This document shows, piece by piece, positions 17,561 to 26,124 of a stretch of DNA of 56,220 bases (positions within the stretch are counted from its first letter, which is position 1; each line of letters opens with the position of its first letter). Below the pieces are notes generated by a model. That model saw nothing but the letters and a program-made list of their open reading frames with translations. It was not told where the DNA came from and did no database searches. This stretch comes from Candidatus Sulfotelmatobacter sp. (GTDB lineage Bacteria > Acidobacteriota > Terriglobia > Terriglobales > Acidobacteriaceae), in contig JASHNX010000022.1 in the NCBI GenBank assembly GCA_030041415.1, positions 1-56,220 on the forward strand, given 5' to 3'. The position numbers were made by a program, and so were the translations under genes.

Positions 17561-18397
17561 ATGGCGAACGACGTCAAACTGCTTTTGGTCGATGACAACC
17601 CGATGGTGCTCGGTATGCTTCAGAAGGCGCTCGCCCCCTTCGCACAAGTTGTCAGCGCCGGCGATGCGGCGGACGCCCTCCTCAAGGCAGTGGACGATCC
17701 TCCCGAGTTGGTCGTCTGCGATTACCGCATGCCTGGGATGGATGGCCGGCAACTGGTGGAGAAGTTGAAGAGCAGACCGGCGACGGCAAATTTTTCTGCG
17801 ATCTTAATGGCGAGCCGCGCCGATATTGACGAGCGCCTCTCCCCGCAGGACGCTGCTGATGACTACCTCGCCAAGCCTTTTTTTCTGAAAGAAGCGACGC
17901 GACGAATCAAGCGCACCGTCGACCGGATCGCGCTCGAAAAGATGGCAAAGACCGCTCCTTCGGACGGCGTGGTGCGCGGCAATCTTTCGCAAATGAACGT
18001 CATCGATCTCATGCAGTCGCTCGAAATGGGACGCAAGAGCTGCCAACTCAGCCTCAACAATGGCGCCGACAAGTGCGAAGTCTTCTTCGTCGAGGGCCAG
18101 GTCAAGCACGCAACTTATGGATCGCTGGTGGGCGATCAGGCCGTTTTCAAAGTTCTGCGCTGGACCGGTGGAAACTTCGAACTCAACTTTGAAGGCAAGA
18201 CCGATCAGGAAACTGCCCAGTTGAACACGCAAGGCCTGCTGATGGAGGGCCTGCGGTTACTGGATGAATCGCAGCGCGACGGCGGCGCAGGACCGGTTGA
18301 GGAAAGCGCGAGCAGTTCGACGGCGCCGGCCCCGAGCCCCGCAGCTTCAGGCGAGCGCGGTCGAGAAGAGGAAGAAGATGTCCTCCTCGACAGCTGA
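17561..18397 (+). CDS. Response regulator with receiver and DUF4388 domains
   Basis: Receiver domain (residues 5-120) with the acidic pair D11-D12, phosphoacceptor D54 and Lys105 in LAKPF. The conserved Thr/Ser before the signalling loop is Ala84 here, so phosphorylation output may be altered. A DUF4388 domain follows (about 148-215: GNLSQMNVIDLMQSLEMGRK, then VFFVEGQVKHATYG), a PATAN-like module of regulators in Acidobacteria, Deltaproteobacteria and Cyanobacteria, then a low-complexity acidic tail. No DNA-binding domain, so it probably acts by protein contact. It sits two bases after moaC and overlaps mogA by 20 bases, tying it to the molybdenum-cofactor operon without an obvious reason. 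Confidence 0.85.
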   Translation: MANDVKLLLVDDNPMVLGMLQKALAPFAQVVSAGDAADALLKAVDDPPELVVCDYRMPGMDGRQLVEKLKSRPATANFSAILMASRADIDERLSPQDAADDYLAKPFFLKEATRRIKRTVDRIALEKMAKTAPSDGVVRGNLSQMNVIDLMQSLEMGRKSCQLSLNNGADKCEVFFVEGQVKHATYGSLVGDQAVFKVLRWTGGNFELNFEGKTDQETAQLNTQGLLMEGLRLLDESQRDGGAGPVEESASSSTAPAPSPAASGERGREEEEDVLLDS

Positions 18398-18896
18398 CGC
18401 GCAGAACGATCCTGCTCTGCATTTCACCGCGTCTGTCATTACCGTCAGCGATTCCTGCGCTCGCGGCGAGCGCAGCGATCTTTCCGGGCCCGCCGTGGGC
18501 GATGTGCTGCAACAATCCGGCTTCCGCGTCGTCGCCACGCAGGTCGTGCCGGATGACTCCATGCGCATTCAAAATGCCCTGCTCCACGTTGCGCCGAAAG
18601 TGCGCCTTATAGTGACCACGGGAGGAACAGGAATTGCGCCACGCGACGTGACGCCAGAAGCCACCGAAGCGATCTGCGACCGCCTGATCGACGGCATCTC
18701 CGAACGTATGCGACGCGAGGGGGAAAAGAAAACTCCATTCGCCGCGCTTAGCCGCGCGGTTTGCGGGGTGTATGAAAAGACTCTGATCCTGAATTTACCC
18801 GGCAGCCCGAACGGCGCTGTCGAATCCCTGAAAGCCGTGATCGAGCTCCTTCCCCACGTATTAGAATTGCTAGACGGAAAAACGGAACACTTCTAG
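18378..18896 (+). CDS. mogA: Molybdopterin adenylyltransferase MogA/MoaB
   Basis: Adenylylates molybdopterin before MoeA inserts molybdate. MoCF-biosynthesis fold with SVITVSDSCARGERSD, TTGGTGIAPRDVTPEAT and LPGSPNGAVESLKAVIELLPH. The ATG at 18378 is chosen because GAGGAAGA lies two to five bases upstream and an earlier in-frame start adds 38 Arg-rich residues read from the end of the preceding gene. 172 aa. It overlaps the receiver-DUF4388 gene by 20 bases, so translation is probably coupled. MogA and MoaB cannot be separated confidently by eye. Confidence 0.9.
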   Translation: MSSSTADAQNDPALHFTASVITVSDSCARGERSDLSGPAVGDVLQQSGFRVVATQVVPDDSMRIQNALLHVAPKVRLIVTTGGTGIAPRDVTPEATEAICDRLIDGISERMRREGEKKTPFAALSRAVCGVYEKTLILNLPGSPNGAVESLKAVIELLPHVLELLDGKTEHF

Positions 18897-18956
18897 CAAC
18901 TCTGCAGTAGGCTGGCAAGCAAATCGATCCGGAAATCTGGACCCGAGGAAAGTACC

Positions 18957-19229
18957 TTATTTCGTCGGCGGCACGTATTCCTTCGGCACGGCCGAACCTT
19001 CGCCGAAAAAGTATTGCTCTAACTGCTTTACGATTACTTCCTGGTCTTCGCGCCGGGCAGGGTTCAGGCGATATTCGTTCAGCAGCATCTTGCAGTGCTC
19101 GCTCCACATGCGCCAAGCTTCCTGAGAGACATTGTCATAGATTTTGCGGCCGAGTTCGTTATCGAACGGAGCCTCATCCAACCCTGGCATGTTTCGTTGA
19201 AATTTCACGCAAAAAACAGTGTGCGCCAT
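18957..19229 (-). CDS. yggX: Fe(2+)-trafficking / oxidative damage protection protein YggX
   Basis: Small cytosolic protein linked in enterobacteria to iron trafficking and protection of Fe-S clusters from oxidation. 90 aa, the family length, with the invariant Cys at residue 7 (MAHTVFCVKFQ), LGRKIYDNVSQEAWRMW and MLLNEYRLNP matching the E. coli pattern. A ribosome-binding site AAGGA lies four bases before the ATG. The frame ends 60 bases from convergent mogA. It lies 146 bases downstream of the FKBP gene on the same strand. YggX is mostly described from Proteobacteria, but similar proteins occur in Acidobacteria. Confidence 0.9.
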   Translation of the reverse strand: MAHTVFCVKFQRNMPGLDEAPFDNELGRKIYDNVSQEAWRMWSEHCKMLLNEYRLNPARREDQEVIVKQLEQYFFGEGSAVPKEYVPPTK

Positions 19230-19375
19230 AGATTCCTTCTCGATAAAAAATCAACTTCAAGATTACTACACGGGTGCGGGTCTCCCACGCGGCTGGGCAA
19301 CCCGCAAGAACTTGGCGGAGTAAGCTGGTCATCACCAAACCGAACCTGCCCGCTCTTAAAACGACATCAACAACA

Positions 19376-20248
19376 TCATTGCTTCTGCTGACCCGGGTTT
19401 TGCTGCGCATCCGGCTTCTTTTCACTATTCTCTGCCGGCTTCTGCGGCGGCTTGATGTTGACCAGCTCGACCTCGAAAATCAATGTGGAATCCGGGCCAA
19501 TCTCCGGCCCTGCGCCGCGACTGCCGTATGCCAGGTCCGGGGGAATGAATAGCTGCCACTTCGAGCCGACGGGCATGAGTTGCAGCGCCTCGGTCCATCC
19601 TTTAATGACGCCGCTCACAGGAAATGTTGCCGGACCTCCGTGCTTCGCCGAGCTGTCGAACTCTTTTCCGTCAATCAGCGTGCCTCGATAATTGCATTCG
19701 ACCGTATCGCTCGCTGTCGGCTTCGGCCCGGTGCCCTGGGTCAAGATCTTGTACTCAAGTCCGCTGGGGAGGGTAACCACACCTTCTTTGCCTTTATTGC
19801 CGGCCAGAAAGTCCTCGCCCTGCTTTTTATTTTCCGCCGCTGCCGCTTGCATCTTCTCCTGTTGTTTCTGGCGGACTTGATTTTGCACCTGCATCAAAGC
19901 GTCCTGCGCCTGTTCGTCCGTAAGCAGCGTCGTGCCGCCGGCAAGGGCATCTTTCAGTCCACGCTCGAGGATAGCCGGATCGACCGAAACATCCTGCTTT
20001 TTGAAATTCGCTCCCATCTTCATGCCGAGGGCGTAGCTAAATTTATCTTTATCGGTCTTAAGGGTAAGCGGCACCGGGTGCTTGGCCGCCGTCGCCGGCT
20101 TCTTTGCCGTTGAGGGATGCGAGGCGCCGCTCGACGGGGGCGGGGCCGTTTGGGTCGCTGGGGCTGAGCTTTGCTGCGCCAGAATGCTTCCCGGCAGCAG
20201 TAGCCCAGCCACAAAAAAGGTGATGACCGCGGTCAAAGTTTTTTGCAT
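19376..20248 (-). CDS. Exported FKBP-type peptidyl-prolyl cis-trans isomerase
   Basis: Periplasmic or envelope foldase of the Mip/FkpA type. Signal peptide MQKTLTAV to SILAQ (about 24 residues), Pro/Ala/Ser-rich linker, N-terminal dimerisation helix domain (KFSYALGMKMGANFKKQ to VRQKQQEKMQ), then a complete FKBP fold (LPSGLEYKILTQGTGPKP, YRGTLIDGKEFDSS, GVIKGWTEALQLMPVGSKW, IPPDLAYGSRGAG) and a Pro/Gln/Lys-rich tail. The start at 20248 is set by the signal peptide; the frame extends 44 codons upstream without signal character. 290 aa. Divergent from the large receptor gene. Confidence 0.9.
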   Translation of the reverse strand: MQKTLTAVITFFVAGLLLPGSILAQQSSAPATQTAPPPSSGASHPSTAKKPATAAKHPVPLTLKTDKDKFSYALGMKMGANFKKQDVSVDPAILERGLKDALAGGTTLLTDEQAQDALMQVQNQVRQKQQEKMQAAAAENKKQGEDFLAGNKGKEGVVTLPSGLEYKILTQGTGPKPTASDTVECNYRGTLIDGKEFDSSAKHGGPATFPVSGVIKGWTEALQLMPVGSKWQLFIPPDLAYGSRGAGPEIGPDSTLIFEVELVNIKPPQKPAENSEKKPDAQQNPGQQKQ

Positions 20249-20410
20249 GCAGATATTGTCACATTGTGCGGCTAACTCCGCAAACGGAGACACCGCAGCG
20301 GTAGGGCCTTGCCCCGCCGACACAGGAAGACAGCAATTCCCACGGCCAAAGGATCGCCAGCACGTTGAGCCCGCGACCATCTATCAATACATAAAATTTT
20401 ACAGAGTGAA

Positions 20411-20427
20411 ATAGCGTAGAACGCTAT
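20411..20427. promoter_or_regulatory. Perfect palindrome in the FKBP/receptor divergent region
   Basis: Seven-base arms ATAGCGT and ACGCTAT flank a three-base centre, 54 bases before the receptor start and 163 bases from the FKBP start. It lies just downstream of an AT-rich stretch (ACATAAAATTTTACAG) that could hold a promoter. A dimeric regulator site or a short RNA hairpin are both possible; no partner is known. Confidence 0.4.
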
Positions 20428-20480
20428 CATCGCATCACTGGGCGCAATTTCGGTTTTGGAGGTTTGGGCGCGAGTTGAGT

Positions 20481-23400
20481 ATGCGACGGAGCAGTCCGGG
20501 GGTCGTCAGGGCGATCGCCTGCGCCGCGCTCTTTTGCCTGTGTGCTTTCGTTACGATTCACGCCGAAGGGCAGACAGCACCGTCCCTGGCAAAAGCCGGA
20601 ACGATTCACGGCATTGTGAAATCAGGGAACATCGCAATCCCGGGGGCGACCGTAACGATTACTGCGGCTGGCGCCTCATCGACGGGAGCCGTCAAGACCT
20701 GGACAGACGTTGATGGCAGCTATTCGGCTGACGTGCCGGCGTACGGCACATACACTGTGCGGTTAGAAATGACCGCGTTCGCCAATATTAAGAAAGAAAT
20801 CACCATCGATGCGACGCATATCAACGAACCGGCAAACTTTGAGTTGACGCTGTTGTCGCGCACGCAGCAGGCGAGTCCTGCTCAGCGGCGGCAGTATGCT
20901 TCCATTTCAGGGCAACGGGGATTTCAGAGCTTGCAAGCCTTGCAGAACATAACCGGCCAGGACTCCGGAGCGAACTCGATGGCCGACGTTGTGCCCTCGG
21001 GAATGCCGGTTCCTGGAATCGATCCCAACAGCGCAACGGAATCGATTGCGGTCTCAGGCAATACGTCGAATCCATTTAATTCGATGAGCGGACCAGAGTT
21101 GGAACAGCGCATCAACGAGGCTCGGGAGCAGGGCGGGGGCTTCGGAACACCGGGAGGATTCGGCGGACCGGGCGGCGGAGGTTTTGGTGGAGGGGGTGGG
21201 GGCGGTGGCCGAGGTGGTGGAGGCATGATCATCGGGCGGCGTGGCTTTGACATTAATCATCCCCATGGCTCGATCTATTACGGTGTAGGTGATTCGGCGC
21301 TGAACGCCGCGCCCTATGCGCTGACGGGCGAACCGCCGGTGAATCCGGGATACTTGCAAAACAGCTTTGGAGGTTCCATCGGGGGGCCGCTGAACATTCC
21401 GAAGATTTACCACGGCGGAACGAAAACTTTTTTCTTTATCAATTTTAACGGTAAGTATGGAGACAATCCCTACGAGCAGTTTTCCACGGTTCCGACCCTG
21501 CTGGAGCGGCAGGGAAATTTCTCACAGACTACTTACACATCAGGCGCGGAAGCAGGGCAGACGGTGGCAATCTACGATCCTGCAACGAACACCCCGTTCC
21601 CGAACGACACTATTCCCAAGATCAATCCGATTGCGGCCGGGCTGCTGGCCTATATTCCCGTGCCAAACCTGCCGGGCAGTTATCAGAATTTCCGCTTTGT
21701 GACGACAGCGACGAATGACAGCGACGATCTAAACGCGCGCGTCAATCACACCTTTGGCTCGGCACAGGCGTTCGGAAGAGGCCGCGGACGAAATGCTCCC
21801 CGCAACAATTTGACGTTCGGCTTTCATTATCACCAGTCTAATTCGACGATTACCAATCCATTTCCGAGTGTAGGCGGGAACACGAACGTCCGCAGTTTCG
21901 ACGTTCCCATCGGCTACGTCCGAAGCATCGGAAAACTGACGAACAGCCTGCGATTCGACTTCAATCGCAGCCGCACACGGGCGCAGAACTTATATGCGTT
22001 TAACGATGACATCGCGGGCGATCTGGGAATTACGGGAATTTCCGCCAATCCCTTCGACTGGGGCTTGCCCAACCTGACGTTCACCAACTTTGCGAGCCTG
22101 CAGGATACGAATCCGCAGCTACTGCGCAACCAGACTTACACGGTTTCCGATTATGTTGTCTGGAGCCATGGCAAACACTTCTGGCGCTGGGGCGGCGATT
22201 TTCGCCGAGTGCAACTTAACACAGAAACTGACAGTAATGCCCGTGGCTCATTCATATTTACCGGGCTAAACACATCGCAAATCGTCGGCGGTAACGCCGT
22301 CCCCGGCACGGGATACGATTTTGCCGACTTCCTGCTTGGATTGCCGCAGCAAACTTCGTTGCAGTACGGATACAACAACTACCACTTTGCCGGAAACTAT
22401 TGGGACTTGTATGTGCAGGATGAGTGGAAGGTGCGCGGCAACCTCACGCTGAATCTCGGCGTTCGTTACGAATATGTCTCGCCGTTCACGGAAGAAAATA
22501 ATCGCATCGCGAATCTTGCTCTTTCACCCGGAGTCTTGAATCCCGCCCTTGGTAATCCGGCCGTTGCTTTGGTTTTGCCAGGACAAGTTTCGCCATATAA
22601 CGGCTCGTTACCCGCAAGCCTGATGCATCCCGACCGAAGCAATTTCGCACCACGCATCGGCTTTGCCTGGAAGCCGCTTTCGAAAACCGTGGTGCGGGGA
22701 GGGTACGGCATCAATTACAACACGGGGGCGTACCAGACCATCGTGCAGCAGTTGGCGTTTCAGCCGCCGTTTTCGCTGGCGGAAACGAATATTCAAACGA
22801 TTCCGGGAAGCCTGACGCTGGAAAACGGGTTCCCTCCGCCCGCACCGAACGGCATCACGAATAACTACGCGGTAAATCCCAACTACAGGCTCGGGTACGT
22901 GCAGATTCGCAATCTCGATATTCAGCAGCAGATTCGGCCGACCTTGTTATTGAATATCGATTACACCGGCACGAAGGGAACGAACCTCGATATTCTGGAA
23001 GATCCTAACCGCACGGCAACCGGCATTCGCATCAATAATGTGCAGGCTTTCACGTATGAGAATTCGCTGGCCGATTCCGAGGCCAATGCCGGATCGGTGC
23101 GCGTTCGCAAGCGTTTGTCGCACGGATTCGCGATTGGCGGCCTCTACACATTCTCAAAATCGCTGGATGATGCGTCTTCGATTGGCGCGGGAGCGACATC
23201 GGCAGCAGGTTCTCCCGGCCTGGGCGCTGGTGGCACTGGCGCCATGGGCGGCGTCAGCAGCAGTTCATCAACAGCAACTGGCGCATCCAATCTGGCGCAG
23301 AATCCGTTTGATCTTGCGGCAGAGCGCGGACTTTCGAGCTTCAATCAGACGCACAAGTTCACCGCCGATTATCTTTGGGAACTGCCGTTTGGAAACGATA

Positions 23401-23891
23401 AACACTGGCTTACCGGAAATAGTCCGCTGCGAGCGATTTTTGGCGATTGGCAATGGAGCGGAGATTGGACGATTGCATCCGGACTTCCATTTACGCCGCG
23501 AATTTTGGGGAATTATGACGACGTGAATCGAGGCACGAACGGCACGCTGCGGCCCGATCTGGTTCCTGGACAGTCCGTGAGCATCTCGAATCCATCCATC
23601 GCACGGTGGTTCAATACCTCAGCATTCGTCGCGCCTCCAACTGGGCAATATGGCAACGCGCGGCGTAACAGTATCATCGGACCGCCTACGAAACAGTTTG
23701 ACATGGCGTTTACGAAGGTGATCTCTCTAAAAGAATCGAAGATGCTGGAGTTGCGCGCGCAGGCAACAAACATCTTCAATATGCCCGATTATTCGACCAT
23801 CGACACTTCGCTGACTTCACCGACCTTTGGGCGGGTGACGGGAGTCAGCGCGATGCGCCAGTTTACGATGACGGCGAGGTTCCGGTTCTAG
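20481..23891 (+). CDS. Oar-like TonB-dependent outer membrane receptor with carboxypeptidase-regulatory domain
   Basis: Very large (1136 aa) outer-membrane beta-barrel of the Oar/TonB-dependent type abundant in Acidobacteria. Signal peptide MRRSSPGVVRAIACAALF onward; CarboxypepD_reg module (GTIHGIVKSGNIAIPGATVT, then GSYSADVPAYGTYTVRLEM); plug-like region with NSFGGSIGGPLNIPKIYHGG; then barrel strands (NYWDLYVQDEWKVRGNLTLN, LGVRYEYVSPF) and a terminal Phe (MTARFRF). Unusual: a near-pure Gly tract with some Phe and Arg at about residues 215-250, between module and plug. Start: an ATG two codons after a TTG, with GGAGG 12 bases before the TTG. The ligand is unknown. It is followed nine bases later by the VWFA gene, probably in one operon. 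Confidence 0.85.
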   Translation: MRRSSPGVVRAIACAALFCLCAFVTIHAEGQTAPSLAKAGTIHGIVKSGNIAIPGATVTITAAGASSTGAVKTWTDVDGSYSADVPAYGTYTVRLEMTAFANIKKEITIDATHINEPANFELTLLSRTQQASPAQRRQYASISGQRGFQSLQALQNITGQDSGANSMADVVPSGMPVPGIDPNSATESIAVSGNTSNPFNSMSGPELEQRINEAREQGGGFGTPGGFGGPGGGGFGGGGGGGGRGGGGMIIGRRGFDINHPHGSIYYGVGDSALNAAPYALTGEPPVNPGYLQNSFGGSIGGPLNIPKIYHGGTKTFFFINFNGKYGDNPYEQFSTVPTLLERQGNFSQTTYTSGAEAGQTVAIYDPATNTPFPNDTIPKINPIAAGLLAYIPVPNLPGSYQNFRFVTTATNDSDDLNARVNHTFGSAQAFGRGRGRNAPRNNLTFGFHYHQSNSTITNPFPSVGGNTNVRSFDVPIGYVRSIGKLTNSLRFDFNRSRTRAQNLYAFNDDIAGDLGITGISANPFDWGLPNLTFTNFASLQDTNPQLLRNQTYTVSDYVVWSHGKHFWRWGGDFRRVQLNTETDSNARGSFIFTGLNTSQIVGGNAVPGTGYDFADFLLGLPQQTSLQYGYNNYHFAGNYWDLYVQDEWKVRGNLTLNLGVRYEYVSPFTEENNRIANLALSPGVLNPALGNPAVALVLPGQVSPYNGSLPASLMHPDRSNFAPRIGFAWKPLSKTVVRGGYGINYNTGAYQTIVQQLAFQPPFSLAETNIQTIPGSLTLENGFPPPAPNGITNNYAVNPNYRLGYVQIRNLDIQQQIRPTLLLNIDYTGTKGTNLDILEDPNRTATGIRINNVQAFTYENSLADSEANAGSVRVRKRLSHGFAIGGLYTFSKSLDDASSIGAGATSAAGSPGLGAGGTGAMGGVSSSSSTATGASNLAQNPFDLAAERGLSSFNQTHKFTADYLWELPFGNDKHWLTGNSPLRAIFGDWQWSGDWTIASGLPFTPRILGNYDDVNRGTNGTLRPDLVPGQSVSISNPSIARWFNTSAFVAPPTGQYGNARRNSIIGPPTKQFDMAFTKVISLKESKMLELRAQATNIFNMPDYSTIDTSLTSPTFGRVTGVSAMRQFTMTARFRF

Positions 23892-23899
23892 CTGCGATT

Positions 23900-26056
23900 A
23901 TGACCATGAGTCCATTCCGGGGGACGCGACGTATTGTGGCAGCGCTATTGGTATGTCTTCTGGCATCTTCTCCTCTGCTGTCGCAGGATCAAGCCGAGTA
24001 CACGTTTCGAGTAGAGAGCGAAATGGTGCTGGTGAATGTGACCGTACGAGATAAGAACGGAAATTTCGTTGGCAATCTAAAACCGGAAGATTTCACCCTT
24101 CTCGAAGATAACAAGCCGCAGAAGATTGTCTCGTTTGATTTGGAGAATGTGGATGCGGTGGCCGTGCAAAGCGTGCCGCCGGCCAAGACACTTTCGAATC
24201 AGCTTTCGACAAACCAATTGTCACAAACGGCAAAGCCGCAAGCCCCCAATCCAGCTGCGAGCGCCGCAGACAAGCTTGCCGATCAGTTTAAAGATCGCCG
24301 CTTGATCATTCTGTTCTTCGACCTTTCTGCCATGGAACCGGATGAGATCGATCGCGCAGTCACGTCGGCGGAGCACTATGTCGATACGCAAATGGCTCCA
24401 GCGGACGTGGTGGCAATCGTTTCCCTCGGCAGCGCCCTGCAGGTGAATCAGGACTTCACCTCCGATCGCGATCTTCTAAAAAAGCAGTTGCAGGCTTTTG
24501 GGGAAGGCAGCGGCCAAGGTTATGAAGAAGGCACGACGGGAACGACCGAAGGCACACCGGATGCAGGCCAGGCATTCACTGCGGACGATACGGAATACAA
24601 CATTTTCAATACGGATCGCCGGCTGGAGGCATTGCGGTCGGTAGCGAAGAAGCTGTCGCATCTGCAGCAGAAAAAATCTTTGATTTATTTTTCCAGCGGT
24701 ATGGATCGTACCGGCATTGAAAATCAGTCGGAACTGCGCGCCGCAACCAACGCGGCCGTGCGGTCCAATATGGCGATTTACACCATGGACCTGCGGGGAC
24801 TGCAGGCGCTGGTTCCCGGCGGAGAGGCGCAGAACGCCAGTCTGCGCGGAACGTCGCCATATTCTGGCCAATCGATGATCAATGCACTCAACTCAAACTT
24901 CACGACACAGGAAACTCTGGTTACGCTCGCGAGCGATACAGGAGGAAAGGCTTTTCTCGATTCGAATGATTTCACGCAGATATTCAAAGGCGTGCAGCAG
25001 GATACGTCGCAATACTATCTTCTCGGCTACCGCAGCACAAATACCGCAAAAGATGGACGCTACCGGCGAATCAGTGTGAAAGTGAAGTTGCCGGGCGTCA
25101 AAGTTGACTACCGCCGAGGCTATTATGCTGCAGCCGATTACAAACATTCGACGAAAGACGATAAAGAGCTGCAGCTTGAAGAAGAGCTGGCCTCCGAATT
25201 GCCGACGACCGACTTACCGCTTTACTTGAGCGCGGCCTATTTCCGTCTGGAGCCAGCGAAGTTTTATGTTCCGATTTCGCTAGTGGTGCCGGGTTCGCAA
25301 ATCCCGTTCACGCGCAGCAGCGACCGCGATAAGGCGACTCTCGATGTGATCGGGATGGTGATGGACAGCGAACATCATCCGGTCACGAGAATTCGCGACA
25401 CGGTCAACTTGGCGATAAACACTATCTCAGAAGTACAGAAAAAAAACGTTCAGTATGACACCGGCGTGAGTCTTCCTCCGGGAAAGTTTCATTTGAAATT
25501 CGTGATTCGGGAAAACGAGACTGGCCGCATGGGGTCGTTCGAAACTGATTTCGTTATCCCTGACCTGAAGTCCCAGCCCCTCGAAATGAGCTCCATCGTG
25601 CTGGCGAGCCAGATGCAGCCCGCGAAGAAAGGTGTCACTGCAAATCCGTTGATTCGCGACGGCGAGGAGATCGTTCCGAATGTAACGCACGTTTTTTCGT
25701 CGGGCCAGGATCTGCGGCTCTACTACGAAGTTTATGATCCGGCGCGGTTGAATGTGCCCGGAACTGCGGAAGGAGCGGCGGGCAAGAACATCATCCACCT
25801 GCTGAGCAGCGTTGCGTTTTTCCGCGGCAAAGCAAAGGTATTTGAGAGTTCACAGGTCGAACTCACCAGCCTGAACGAACGCGATCGCAAGGCAGGAGTC
25901 TTCCAACTCGATCTGCCGTTGAACTCCCTCAAGCCTGGTTTCTACACCTGCCAGGTCAATGTGATTGATGATGCGGCTGGGCAGTTTCTTTTTCCTCGAC
26001 TGGCGCTGTTGATTCGGCCGCAAGGAAAGGCCGCAGTGCCATCAGCAACGAACTGA
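23900..26056 (+). CDS. Secreted VWFA-domain protein of the acidobacterial type
   Basis: Exported 718-residue protein. Signal peptide MTMSPFRGTRRIVAALL to LLSQ; N-terminal beta domain typical of this group (VESEMVLVNVTVRDKNGNFV, LKPEDFTLLEDNKPQKIVSF); von Willebrand factor A-like domain (RRLIILFFDLSAMEPDEIDR, then DVVAIVSLGSALQV and KKSLIYFSSGMDRTG). The metal-site motif reads DLSAM rather than DxSxS, as often in this family. A C-terminal beta-rich half (about 430-718) follows. The architecture matches the VWFA-related acidobacterial domain family (TIGR03436, from memory). Located nine bases after the receptor, it may act as its envelope partner. Molecular function is unknown. Confidence 0.83.
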   Translation: MTMSPFRGTRRIVAALLVCLLASSPLLSQDQAEYTFRVESEMVLVNVTVRDKNGNFVGNLKPEDFTLLEDNKPQKIVSFDLENVDAVAVQSVPPAKTLSNQLSTNQLSQTAKPQAPNPAASAADKLADQFKDRRLIILFFDLSAMEPDEIDRAVTSAEHYVDTQMAPADVVAIVSLGSALQVNQDFTSDRDLLKKQLQAFGEGSGQGYEEGTTGTTEGTPDAGQAFTADDTEYNIFNTDRRLEALRSVAKKLSHLQQKKSLIYFSSGMDRTGIENQSELRAATNAAVRSNMAIYTMDLRGLQALVPGGEAQNASLRGTSPYSGQSMINALNSNFTTQETLVTLASDTGGKAFLDSNDFTQIFKGVQQDTSQYYLLGYRSTNTAKDGRYRRISVKVKLPGVKVDYRRGYYAAADYKHSTKDDKELQLEEELASELPTTDLPLYLSAAYFRLEPAKFYVPISLVVPGSQIPFTRSSDRDKATLDVIGMVMDSEHHPVTRIRDTVNLAINTISEVQKKNVQYDTGVSLPPGKFHLKFVIRENETGRMGSFETDFVIPDLKSQPLEMSSIVLASQMQPAKKGVTANPLIRDGEEIVPNVTHVFSSGQDLRLYYEVYDPARLNVPGTAEGAAGKNIIHLLSSVAFFRGKAKVFESSQVELTSLNERDRKAGVFQLDLPLNSLKPGFYTCQVNVIDDAAGQFLFPRLALLIRPQGKAAVPSATN

Positions 26057-26124
26057 CATCTACACTGGCGCCTTTCTTTGTCCAACGCGCAGCGCTCGTT
26101 TATCCTGAAGTCGGGTGAAGCACG

